DNA from: Burkholderiaceae bacterium
Lineage (GTDB): Bacteria; Pseudomonadota; Gammaproteobacteria; Burkholderiales; Burkholderiaceae
Reading direction: 5' to 3'
DNA: 35,832 nt
NCBI GenBank assembly: GCA_947450605.1
Contig: CANFWB010000016.1
Coordinates: 1-35,832, forward strand
The notes under the pieces are model-generated. The model worked only from the letters and a program-made list of their open reading frames with translations, made no database searches and was not told the DNA's origin. A program made the translations under genes and the position numbers. Numbering within the stretch: position 1 is the first letter of the stretch; the number at the start of each line of letters is the position of its first letter. Shown here piece by piece: positions 10,029 to 17,600 of this stretch.

Positions 10029-10057
10029 TTCAAGCTATAACAATTTAATGCTTTAAT
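10029..10057 (+). promoter_or_regulatory. Possible promoter of the GT11 gene
   Basis: TTCAAG (10029-10034), a 17-base spacer and TTTAAT (10052-10057), eight bases before the ATG at 10066. The predicted transcript would begin at or next to the start codon. No Shine-Dalgarno is present. The -35 match is weak and the region is AT-rich, so chance is possible. Confidence 0.35.
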
Positions 10058-10065
10058 ACCCAACC

Positions 10066-10950
10066 ATGAATATCATCGCACAGCTCCAAGGCGGCCTAGG
10101 CAATCAGCTGTTTCAGTACGCCACTGCTAGAGCTCTATCACATCGCTACCAAAGCGCCTTATTACTCGACGATGGCTGGTACGCCACTAGTTATGATGAT
10201 GTAACTCCTAGAAAGTTGTTACTCACCGCCTTAAACACTAAAGGGGCTTTAATCTCATTTGAGCCGCAGCCGAAGAGACCCAAACGTATTCATCGCCTTA
10301 TTCAGAATCTATGGCCAATAAACCCCTATATTTATTCAGAAATAACGCCTTATAGCTTTGACCCACGAATACTAAAGGCGCCCGCCTTCAAATCGCAAAA
10401 TCCTTACCTAATAGGTTATTGGCAGTCTTACCATTACTTTGAATCAATCAAAAAAATACTTCAGACTGAAATAAGCCCCAAAGATTCGTTAGAGCCTCAT
10501 TATCAAATCTATCTCAACCAAATTAAAGGCTGCAATTCCACCATGGTGCATGTACGTCGTGGAGACTACGTACATCTAACGAGTGCTGCAAAAGTACACG
10601 GCTTTATTGGTCTTGAATATTACCAAAAAGGCATGAGGATTCTTTTGGAGAAAATTCCAGATACCCATTTCTTTGTATTTTCTGATGACATGGCCTGGGC
10701 CAAGGAAAATCTTCCATATCAAGAAAGAATTACTTTCATTGAATCACTTCAAAATAGCGATGCAGTGATTCAAGAGTTGGAGTTAATGACACGCTGTCAA
10801 AATCATTTAATCGCCAATAGCTCTCTGAGCTGGTGGGGCGCTTGGCTTACACGAAGCGATACTAATATTGTCATTTGCCCAGAAAAATGGACAAATGACC
10901 CAAAGGTGAATTGGGATGATCTATTGCCAATGAGATGGAATAGAATTTAA
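10066..10950 (+). CDS. GT11-family alpha-1,2-fucosyltransferase
   Basis: Transfers fucose from GDP-fucose to galactose-type acceptors, forming H-type ends in characterised relatives. The 294-residue protein begins MNIIAQLQGGLGNQLFQYA, the GT11 N-terminal motif. It has the donor-binding HVRRGDY at residues 162-168 and the C-terminal NSSLSWWGAWL motif. All are canonical and intact. It is the only plus-strand gene inside the minus-strand glycosyltransferase block. Its TAA and the TAA of the converging GT2 gene share the same TTAA (10947-10950). No ribosome binding site is seen. Acceptor and linkage are inferred from the family. Confidence 0.92.
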   Translation: MNIIAQLQGGLGNQLFQYATARALSHRYQSALLLDDGWYATSYDDVTPRKLLLTALNTKGALISFEPQPKRPKRIHRLIQNLWPINPYIYSEITPYSFDPRILKAPAFKSQNPYLIGYWQSYHYFESIKKILQTEISPKDSLEPHYQIYLNQIKGCNSTMVHVRRGDYVHLTSAAKVHGFIGLEYYQKGMRILLEKIPDTHFFVFSDDMAWAKENLPYQERITFIESLQNSDAVIQELELMTRCQNHLIANSSLSWWGAWLTRSDTNIVICPEKWTNDPKVNWDDLLPMRWNRI

Positions 10951-11870
10951 AAGTAGCCCGTCAAAGTCGCAAACCAAGAAAACAAAAGACGCTCCAATCT
11001 CGTGAATAGAGTAAGAAGTCCGTTTCCCCTATACTGAAACCTAGCATAGATCTGATAATTTGCCGAAAAAGAAATATTTCTGATACGGCGATTAATCGCA
11101 AACAAAAATCTTGGTGCTTTTTTAATTCTTTCTTGAAAGGGCATACTTCTAGGAGACAACTCAGAGTCGATACCAAGACTAACGATGTAGTTTGACCTGC
11201 ATTGGTCAAAAATCTTAGCTGCGCTTACATTGGCTATACGACTAATTTGTTTTGGATGAATTCGATAGGTAATCAGTTTATCCTTTAAATTAGCAAACCT
11301 ATATCCTGCCAATGCAATCTCTTGCCAAAGAGAATAATCCTCTGCATGATCATTTCCAGCGCGATAGGGAAATTTCTTAAAGATTTCAGCGCGCCCCATC
11401 ACAGCTGGGTTGCATAAAGGGCAATAGACTGAAATCAGGGCTCTAATATCAGCATCCGTATACCGCTCTTTAGAATTTCGCCTCTCTCCAGTTTCCTCGT
11501 TAAAAGTCTGATGTGCGCCACTGCATACATCGGCTTTATCGGCCTCCAAAAATGCATACTGTTTTGCAAGTCGATCCGGGAAGGCAACATCATCATTGTC
11601 TAGGTAAGCAATGTATTTTCCCCTTGCCCCCTCAACTAATGTGTTGCGAGCAGATACAAGCCCACCATTTTTTGACCTGTGAATTTTGACAATCCGGTGA
11701 TCATTAAATTGATCAATAATTTCAGCAGTTCGGTCAGTAGAACCATCATTCAAGATACATAACTCAAAATTCTCGAAGGTTTGATTCAAAATGCTCTGAA
11801 TAGACTCTGCAATATATTTTTCAGAGTTATAGGCAGGCATTAACACGCTAACCAGAGGGGAGTTAAACAT
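10947..11870 (-). CDS. GT2-family glycosyltransferase
   Basis: An inverting GT-A glycosyltransferase of unknown sugar specificity, probably adding a residue to a lipid-linked surface glycan on the cytoplasmic side. The 307-residue protein starts PLVSVLMPAYNSEKYI, has NDGSTD at 41-46 and the metal-binding D91-N-D93 in YLDNDD. No membrane segment is convincing. I place the start at the ATG 11868-11870, which overlaps the TGA of the upstream DUF6492 gene by one base (TGATG). The two are therefore likely to be translationally coupled. It converges on the GT11 gene. Confidence 0.88.
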   Translation of the reverse strand: MFNSPLVSVLMPAYNSEKYIAESIQSILNQTFENFELCILNDGSTDRTAEIIDQFNDHRIVKIHRSKNGGLVSARNTLVEGARGKYIAYLDNDDVAFPDRLAKQYAFLEADKADVCSGAHQTFNEETGERRNSKERYTDADIRALISVYCPLCNPAVMGRAEIFKKFPYRAGNDHAEDYSLWQEIALAGYRFANLKDKLITYRIHPKQISRIANVSAAKIFDQCRSNYIVSLGIDSELSPRSMPFQERIKKAPRFLFAINRRIRNISFSANYQIYARFQYRGNGLLTLFTRLERLLFSWFATLTGYF

Positions 11871-12769
11871 CAAAAATAACTTTGTAAATAACGGCCAATT
11901 CGCTTAATGCGCCTCAGCACGCGCGATGGTAGAGATTTATTTTTCGCACCAAAATGATTATCCAGATCCCAAGCAGACTGATAAATGACTCCAAGATAAT
12001 TTTTCGCCAATTTCTTTTCGTTCTCGCCTAGGCGTTTCATTAAAAAATACTGCCAGTCATAGTGATAGGTTCTAAACAAAGGTTCAATAGCAATCAAAGG
12101 AATGGCATGATACTTCATCAATGCCTCTCCATAAATCAAGGATTCAGGGTAGTCATGGGATATGAGATCCCAAATACTCTTTCCCTGCAACTGCAAATAC
12201 CTCTGATCCAAAGATTGCCAAACCTTTGCAGACCAATTAAATGGCGCCGGAGCGCAATAAAAATTAGGCCCCACTCTTTTAAATAAATCCCTTACGCGCT
12301 CAGCCTCCACCCTAAGATCATGCCCTACATTTTGATGGCCACGATTGGCAGCAATCTGAAATAACTCTTTATTCTGATGAAGAACCGTATAAGGTACATT
12401 TTCATTAGATACAAAATCAGATTTCTTGAAGTCGCAAATAAATTTGCTATCAGAATCTAAGCATAGATAATTCTCCGTCAAACCTAAACGCCAAAACTCC
12501 GCCTTAACGATTTGCTGAGAAATTGCTCCCGGCATTTCAAGGTATTTCACTAAATTAGACCGAGGATTGGCGGCAACGATCTCTTCATCTGCCACCCACT
12601 GAAAATCACTTATGCCGAGCACCTCATCTACCAGGGTTTTCTCAGAGGCTGGCGTGGAAATGTAGAACGGAATTTGATCGACGTTATGTCGCTTGACCGA
12701 GTCTATAAGTCTTTTAAGGCGTAGGAAATCTCTGGAATAAGATTTGCAATAAAGAACGAAGTCTTTCAA
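11870..12769 (-). CDS. DUF6492-type, glycosyltransferase-like protein
   Basis: A 299-residue protein resembling DUF6492 family members found in polysaccharide loci; no biochemical function is known to me. It begins KDFVLYCKSYSRDFLRLKRL, has GAISQQIVKAEFWRLG, then YLCLDSDSKF. There D105-S-D107 looks like the DxD metal site of GT-A glycosyltransferases. The C-terminal third is basic and ends in a Arg/Lys-rich tail. The start codon is TTG (12767-12769), supported by AGAGGA six bases upstream and by the absence of any in-frame ATG before residue 79. It lies 15 bases after the GT-B gene and overlaps the GT2 gene by one base. The glycosyltransferase role is inference. Confidence 0.68.
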   Translation of the reverse strand: MKDFVLYCKSYSRDFLRLKRLIDSVKRHNVDQIPFYISTPASEKTLVDEVLGISDFQWVADEEIVAANPRSNLVKYLEMPGAISQQIVKAEFWRLGLTENYLCLDSDSKFICDFKKSDFVSNENVPYTVLHQNKELFQIAANRGHQNVGHDLRVEAERVRDLFKRVGPNFYCAPAPFNWSAKVWQSLDQRYLQLQGKSIWDLISHDYPESLIYGEALMKYHAIPLIAIEPLFRTYHYDWQYFLMKRLGENEKKLAKNYLGVIYQSAWDLDNHFGAKNKSLPSRVLRRIKRIGRYLQSYF

Positions 12770-12784
12770 ATGAATTCCTCTTGC

Positions 12785-14116
12785 TTACTCTGAGATCTTG
12801 AGAACTTCTGTCATGATGGAAACCACTGCCTGATCAACACCAATCGGCTTCCAGATGGGTTGAATTAATTTTTTATTACTCCAGTCCAACCAAATTTCCT
12901 CTAAAGTGCTTTTGATTTCTGCCGCCTCATTCTGTGGACTCAAATACGCCCCCCTATCTAGCAACATCTGATCTAACTGGGGATTGCGATGAGTAATACC
13001 CCAGATAGGTCTACCTGTCCAAAGGTAATCATACAGCTTAGAGGGAATGTACTCAGCACACCACTCATCATTGCCATGCAAGAGTATCAATACATCCGCA
13101 GATCGCATTTTCTCTGCCACTCTTTCTCTACCAGATTTACCAGTTGGGAGATCCCTCTCTAAGCGGCCATGCGCGAGCAGGACATCATCCAATTTCAGCG
13201 CCTGAAGAGCCTCAACCGTCAACGGATCTAAAGGAGCACCATAAGCATGCACCCTAATATGTTGCCGTGCCTCTGGATATCTCCCAAATAACGAGACAAG
13301 CGCGCCAAGGACTGTTGCGAGCGAACGGTCATTTGCCAAAGACCCAAAATGGCAAAGATTCAGATACTCACTGTAGCGGTGGGCCTGATTAGAATCATGT
13401 CCGCCCGGCGGCTGCGCGCCTGGCATCAGCATAAACCCATGTGCATTGCCTGGTGTATTGAGATTAGGATTGCGCACTTTTGCATAATGCAAAGCACCAT
13501 CTGTAAACCACCAGGCTAAATCTGCGTATTTACAAATTTGCTTTTCTAAATACTGACGAAATTGGGCATCTCGATTTTTAGGCTTCTCAAATCCCTGATC
13601 ATTCGGATCCTTGCGAATCACCAAGGGATCATGAATTTCTACAATCCAGGGAAGTCCGGTTTTTTTCTTCAGCCAAAGCCCGGCTAGGTGTGCAGACCAA
13701 GCACCCCCAGTGGAATAAATAATATCTATCTTGCCTTCGCGTATCAGGCGTAAGCCATGCACAAATGCAGGCATTGCCCAAGACCATTGGCTGGAGTAAC
13801 CAAGAAAAGATTTCTCCAGTGCAATAAAGGGGGCAAGCAATAAGGAAACAAGCCCTGTGGAAACTTTATAAAAAATTCCCCTACCGTATTGATTAGCAAT
13901 CCAATGGCGGAAATCAAAACGAAATGCTGCCGGGCCCCAAGCTAAGAACTGTTTATGTGGAAAACGATGATCCTTGATTCCGGTAATTGCACTAAATACA
14001 ATTGGCTCAACACCAGCTTCTAATAAATAAGGAATCTTATCGGTGATAGTGAGGCTCGATGCCCTGCCATCCATATTGAAACCATGGGACAGGATTAACC
14101 AGTTCTTTTTTTGCAT
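12785..14116 (-). CDS. GT-B fold glycosyltransferase (GT4-like)
   Basis: A 443-residue protein that I read as a two-domain GT-B glycosyltransferase of unknown specificity. The N-terminal half opens NWLILSHGFNMDGRASS and carries IDIIYSTGGAWSAHLAGLWL and WIVEIHDPL. The C-terminal half has LCHFGSLANDRSLATVL, MRSADVLILLHG and IPSKLYDYLWTGRPIWGI, a GT4-like donor-site pattern. The frame is open to 14146, inside pyrB. I prefer the ATG at 14114-14116, just past the pyrB stop, because MQKKNW leads straight into the first beta strand. No ribosome binding site is clear. It follows pyrB, where many relatives carry pyrC. Confidence 0.75.
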   Translation of the reverse strand: MQKKNWLILSHGFNMDGRASSLTITDKIPYLLEAGVEPIVFSAITGIKDHRFPHKQFLAWGPAAFRFDFRHWIANQYGRGIFYKVSTGLVSLLLAPFIALEKSFLGYSSQWSWAMPAFVHGLRLIREGKIDIIYSTGGAWSAHLAGLWLKKKTGLPWIVEIHDPLVIRKDPNDQGFEKPKNRDAQFRQYLEKQICKYADLAWWFTDGALHYAKVRNPNLNTPGNAHGFMLMPGAQPPGGHDSNQAHRYSEYLNLCHFGSLANDRSLATVLGALVSLFGRYPEARQHIRVHAYGAPLDPLTVEALQALKLDDVLLAHGRLERDLPTGKSGRERVAEKMRSADVLILLHGNDEWCAEYIPSKLYDYLWTGRPIWGITHRNPQLDQMLLDRGAYLSPQNEAAEIKSTLEEIWLDWSNKKLIQPIWKPIGVDQAVVSIMTEVLKISE

Positions 14117-14129
14117 TAGTGAGTGGCGA

Positions 14130-15110
14130 CTAATTGCCGGCAACAATCGACATCACAGCCATCCGTACGGCAATACCAAAGGTAACTTGATTCAGAATCA
14201 CGGATTGAGGGCCATCGGCTACTGCCGAATCAATTTCCACACCACGGTTCATGGGGCCAGGGTGCATTACGATGGCATCAGACTTAGCTAATGCCAAACG
14301 TGTAGGAGTCAAGCCATACTGCTTAAAGAAGGCATCGCCCTCTGGAACCTGCCCTACCTCCATGCGCTCCTTCTGAATACGTAGGGTCATCACCACATCA
14401 ACCCCCTTCAGCCCTTCTTCCATACTGTGAAAGACCTTCACCCCAAGCATCCCTAGATCACTTGGCAATAGGCTTTCAGGGCCAATCGCACGTATATCCG
14501 TACAGCCCAAAGTTCTCAAAGCGCAGATATTGGATTTGGCAACGCGACTATGTACGATGTCGCCAATAATGGCGACCTTCAAGCCACTAAAGTCTTTCTT
14601 AAAGTGGCGCATCGTATACATATCCAACAAACCCTGGGTCGGATGTTGATGACTGCCATCACCTGCATTGACTACGTGAACATGCGCAGGCACATGTTGA
14701 GCGATGTCAATAGGGACTCTAGAAACACCATGGCGCACGACAAAAATATCAGCCTGCATGGCCACCAGATTGTCAATCGTATCTAATAGACTCTCCCCTT
14801 TAGCTGTCGAGGATGTAGAAATATCCAAATTGATTACATCGGCCGATAAACGCTTTGCAGCAATTTCAAAAGTGGTACGCGTGCGTGTGGAGTTTTCAAA
14901 AAATAGATTGAAGACGCTCTTGCCTCGAAGCAAGGGAACCTTCTTCACCTCTCTAGCGGGATCAGTCACACTGACAAATTGCTGTGCTGTATCTAATATA
15001 TGAAGAATCTGCTCTTTCGGCAAACCCTCTAAGGTGAGTAAGTGAGTTAACTCACCAGCACTATTAAATTGATTTACCGGAGTATTGACTGAAGTGATAT
15101 CAACGCTCAT
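14130..15110 (-). CDS. pyrB: Aspartate carbamoyltransferase catalytic subunit PyrB
   Basis: Catalyses carbamoyl phosphate plus aspartate to carbamoyl aspartate in pyrimidine synthesis. The 326-residue protein has the carbamoyl-phosphate motif [13 protein letters not shown] near residue 69, [14 protein letters not shown], and [13 protein letters not shown] near the C-terminus. Its ATG overlaps the TGA of pyrR (ATGA), indicating coupled translation. No regulatory subunit gene (pyrI) is nearby. The usual downstream dihydroorotase gene is absent here and replaced by a glycosyltransferase. Confidence 0.96.
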   Translation of the reverse strand: MSVDITSVNTPVNQFNSAGELTHLLTLEGLPKEQILHILDTAQQFVSVTDPAREVKKVPLLRGKSVFNLFFENSTRTRTTFEIAAKRLSADVINLDISTSSTAKGESLLDTIDNLVAMQADIFVVRHGVSRVPIDIAQHVPAHVHVVNAGDGSHQHPTQGLLDMYTMRHFKKDFSGLKVAIIGDIVHSRVAKSNICALRTLGCTDIRAIGPESLLPSDLGMLGVKVFHSMEEGLKGVDVVMTLRIQKERMEVGQVPEGDAFFKQYGLTPTRLALAKSDAIVMHPGPMNRGVEIDSAVADGPQSVILNQVTFGIAVRMAVMSIVAGN

Positions 15111-15613
15111 GCTGCACGCTCCTCTAATTGGAAGCTGAACTTGCCAGCGCCATCTTTTTCTAAAACTAAAATTTGATTATCTGGAATGCTCACCTGCTCG
15201 CCGGCAAAGTCTGCAGCAATCGGTAGCTCACGATCCTCACGATCAGCCAAGACCATCAACTCAACTTTCGCAGGCCTACCAAAATCAAAAAGCTCATTCA
15301 GTGCAGCGCGAACAGTGCGGCCAGTAAGCAACACATCATCAATCAAGATGATGTTGCTGCCATTCACCTCAAAAGGAAGACTGGTAGACATAGTGCTTGC
15401 AGTGCGAAGTGCAGTCATTCCTTTTTCAGCATAATCATCTCGATGAAATGCCACATTAATCACACCATAGCGAGGCAAATTCAGATCCGCAGCTAAACGC
15501 TCCGCAATCCAGGCGCCGCCCATTGCTAAACCTGCCAACTCAAAAACTTCATTGGCGTCTTTACGCTGTCTAATGACTTCTAGCAATTTCAGATAGGACT
15601 GCTCTGCATTCAT
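15107..15613 (-). CDS. pyrR: PyrR bifunctional regulator / uracil phosphoribosyltransferase
   Basis: A member of the type I phosphoribosyltransferase family. PyrR proteins bind pyr mRNA in Gram-positive bacteria and have uracil phosphoribosyltransferase activity. In proteobacteria an RNA-attenuation role is less established. The PRPP-binding loop [18 protein letters not shown] is visible about residue 97. I start at the ATG 15611-15613 (168 residues), immediately after the ruvX stop (TGAGATG). A TTG at 15635-15637 would add eight residues. The stop overlaps pyrB. I see no PyrR-binding hairpin in the very short gaps here. Confidence 0.92.
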   Translation of the reverse strand: MNAEQSYLKLLEVIRQRKDANEVFELAGLAMGGAWIAERLAADLNLPRYGVINVAFHRDDYAEKGMTALRTASTMSTSLPFEVNGSNIILIDDVLLTGRTVRAALNELFDFGRPAKVELMVLADREDRELPIAADFAGEQVSIPDNQILVLEKDGAGKFSFQLEERAA

Positions 15614-15614
15614 C

Positions 15615-16037
15615 TCAACTAATCCAATTCTTCTCAAGAAAATACTGTTCCAAAATTAAGGCCGCAGACTCGGCATCCAAATTGTCTCGCATCTCGGAAT
15701 TACCCTCTAAAACCGCCGATGTGTAGCGTTCATCCACCCAATCGACTGGCAACTGAAAGCGTCCATGCAGTTGATTGCCAAAACGGCGGGCCTTAGCACT
15801 CATTTCGTGCTCGGCACCATCAGGGTGACATGGCATCCCTACCACTAGACGATTTGGCTGCCACTCCTTCAAAAGGCCTGCAATCACCTTAAAACGAGCA
15901 TCATCAGATACCTCCGCGATCGTTTTGATAGGCTGGCCCGCCTGAGTAACGGTATTTCCTACGGCTACGCCAATGCGCTTTGTGCCAAAGTCAAAGGCCA
16001 TTACTGTTAGCTCTTTAGCCCCCATCCCCTTAGGCAT
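15615..16037 (-). CDS. ruvX: Pre-16S rRNA nuclease / Holliday junction resolvase-like RuvX (YqgF)
   Basis: An RNase H-fold nuclease that in E. coli completes 16S rRNA 5'-end maturation. The motif MAFDFGTKRIGVAVG carries the first catalytic Asp. LVVGMPCHPDGAEHEMS and VDWVDERYTSAVLEG follow, and the C-terminal DAESAALILEQYF matches the family. I choose the ATG at 16035-16037 (140 residues) because GAGG lies seven bases upstream. It overlaps the algH stop by eight bases. The ATG at 16023-16025 and a TTG further upstream are alternatives. Sits between algH and pyrR, as in many betaproteobacteria. Confidence 0.92.
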   Translation of the reverse strand: MPKGMGAKELTVMAFDFGTKRIGVAVGNTVTQAGQPIKTIAEVSDDARFKVIAGLLKEWQPNRLVVGMPCHPDGAEHEMSAKARRFGNQLHGRFQLPVDWVDERYTSAVLEGNSEMRDNLDAESAALILEQYFLEKNWIS

Positions 16038-16704
16038 GCCCCGCCTCACCAGATAAGCGAGAAGGATCAAAGCCTAAATGACTCATAGTCCGTTCATAGC
16101 GCTGACTAGAGGGCGTATCAAAAATAATGTCCATCATTTGCTGCTGAGATAAAGGTACATTCATCCAACCATTTAAGGTGATTTCTTCCTCTAGCTGGCC
16201 AGCACTCCATCCTGCATACCCCAGCGTCATCAGAAACTTCTCCGGGCCGCCCCCAGTTGCGACTGCCTCCAAAACATCCTTAGAGGTAGTCATCGTCAGA
16301 CCACCAGGAACTGCCAAAGAAGAGCTATAAACAATATCTTTAGTGGGTTCATGCAAGACAAATCCACGCTCAATCTGCACTGGGCCGCCAAAATACACCG
16401 GCTGATGAAGCAAGGGAGCAATCTCCAGCTTGAGTTCAATCTTGTCAAACAGCGTTGCCAAATCAACTTCAGTAGGCCGATTGATCACCAAACCCATAGC
16501 ACCTCGCTCGGTATGCTCAAAAAGGTAAATGACTGAACCCGCAAAATTGGGGTCAACCATGCCTGGCATGGCAATCAAAAATTGGTTGGCGAGGTGGCTT
16601 GCAGAAAAAGAAATTGAAGACCCAGAAGCATTTTTTTGCTCAGTCTGGGTGGACAAATTGGGTAGTGGAGATTGACCCACAGGGGCTTTCTTAGCCGTAT
16701 TCAT
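16030..16704 (-). CDS. algH: YqgE/AlgH family protein (DUF179)
   Basis: A conserved cytosolic family whose biochemical role is not settled; the name comes from an alginate-regulation phenotype in Pseudomonas. The 224-residue protein has a non-conserved N-terminal stretch of about 35 residues. The family core follows: LANQFLIAMPGMVDPNF, GAMGLVINRPTE, VYFGGPVQIERGFVLHE and the late LGYAGWSAGQLEEEI. The start ATG at 16702-16704 has no clear ribosome binding site. An internal start nearer the core is possible. It is the first gene of the algH-ruvX-pyrR-pyrB group. Confidence 0.92.
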   Translation of the reverse strand: MNTAKKAPVGQSPLPNLSTQTEQKNASGSSISFSASHLANQFLIAMPGMVDPNFAGSVIYLFEHTERGAMGLVINRPTEVDLATLFDKIELKLEIAPLLHQPVYFGGPVQIERGFVLHEPTKDIVYSSSLAVPGGLTMTTSKDVLEAVATGGGPEKFLMTLGYAGWSAGQLEEEITLNGWMNVPLSQQQMMDIIFDTPSSQRYERTMSHLGFDPSRLSGEAGHA

Positions 16705-16729
16705 GTAAGTCTATTTTACCGAATTATTG

Positions 16730-17539
16730 CTAGATCTTTCCAGCAATCCAGTAAGCCAATAAGCCAATTACCTCATGCATCAACTTATTCCAGTTTTGTA
16801 CACCATCCTCCAAATCAAATCTACTCCACCGCAAACGATTGGCAGTTTGGTAATCAACGGGAACTGGCATGACCTCGATTCCTTGTTTTTGGAATATCTT
16901 GAGAGATCGGTACATATGAGATGCCGAGGTAATTAGCAGCCAGGGTTTTTGAGTGTCATTCGTGCCCTGAGCTCCGAACTCTAAAATCATGGGCTTCATA
17001 AAGGCTACATTCTCATAAGTATTACGTGATTGATTTTCATAATGGGCGTATTTATCGAGCAAACCCTGCTCTGCAATTAGCTGCTTAAAAGCATCTGCCT
17101 CTGACACCCCCTTAGGTGAGAGGCGGCCAGAGAAACCACTGAAGATAAAGGGCAAATCTGGGTATTGGCGAATGAGCTCAAAGCCCTTGGTAACTCTTTC
17201 TGCTGATGAGTAAATGGAAATCTCACCCCGATCCATGGCAATTTCACCCCCCTCAATTGCACCACCCAAAATAATGATTCCACCAAAGTCTTTTTCTGAC
17301 ATTTGCGTGAGATTGACCTTGGGGACCGCATCCTCGAGCATTCTTAAAAAAACCTCAGAAGATGGCAACCAGCCAACCAGTAATAAATCTGCTAAAGCCA
17401 GTAGCAGGAATCGTTTGCACAAGTGGGGCTTTTTAAGCCCAAGAAATATAAGGCTGAGCGTTACAAAGACAATGACCCAATTTAAGGGTTCAATGCAAAA
17501 CTGCACTATCTTCGAAAAGATAAAAAATAAGGTGTCCAT
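16730..17539 (-). CDS. YdcF/ElyC-like DUF218 membrane protein
   Basis: A 269-residue protein with two N-terminal membrane helices (about residues 5-27 and 38-58), followed by a DUF218 domain. The domain shows IIILGGAIEGG, the conserved ENQSRNTYENV and WLLITSASHMYRS. ElyC and SanA relatives affect envelope integrity and lipid-carrier use in E. coli, but a precise activity is not established. It reads away from the photolyase gene, with a 61-base divergent gap. It is 25 bases upstream of algH on the same strand and could be co-transcribed. Confidence 0.82.
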   Translation of the reverse strand: MDTLFFIFSKIVQFCIEPLNWVIVFVTLSLIFLGLKKPHLCKRFLLLALADLLLVGWLPSSEVFLRMLEDAVPKVNLTQMSEKDFGGIIILGGAIEGGEIAMDRGEISIYSSAERVTKGFELIRQYPDLPFIFSGFSGRLSPKGVSEADAFKQLIAEQGLLDKYAHYENQSRNTYENVAFMKPMILEFGAQGTNDTQKPWLLITSASHMYRSLKIFQKQGIEVMPVPVDYQTANRLRWSRFDLEDGVQNWNKLMHEVIGLLAYWIAGKI

Positions 17540-17600
17540 ATAAGGCCCATATTACCTGCAGACCAAACGTAATCGGCTAATAAGCCCTAATATAGTGGCT

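Larger units (their letters stand above)
8922..12769. other. AT-rich glycosyltransferase block, probable acquired island
   Basis: Four genes (GT10, GT11, GT2, DUF6492) share a visibly lower GC content. Sixty-base lines sampled at 9121, 11041 and 12421 give 32-35 percent, against 48 percent for a line in rfbB at 8341. No transposase, integrase, tRNA or flanking direct repeat is seen. Surface-glycan loci are commonly exchanged by homologous recombination in the flanks, which would leave no such scars. The acquired origin is inference from composition and gene content. Confidence 0.6.

Noticed and set aside
8922..12769. Possible prophage, IS or integrative element
   Set aside because: Composition is shifted, but no transposase, integrase, tRNA, attachment repeat or terminal inverted repeat is seen.
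14117..14146. Upstream start of the GT-B gene inside pyrB
   Set aside because: The frame is open, but the extra ten residues look unrelated to the family start and no ribosome binding site precedes either ATG. The start after the pyrB stop is simpler.
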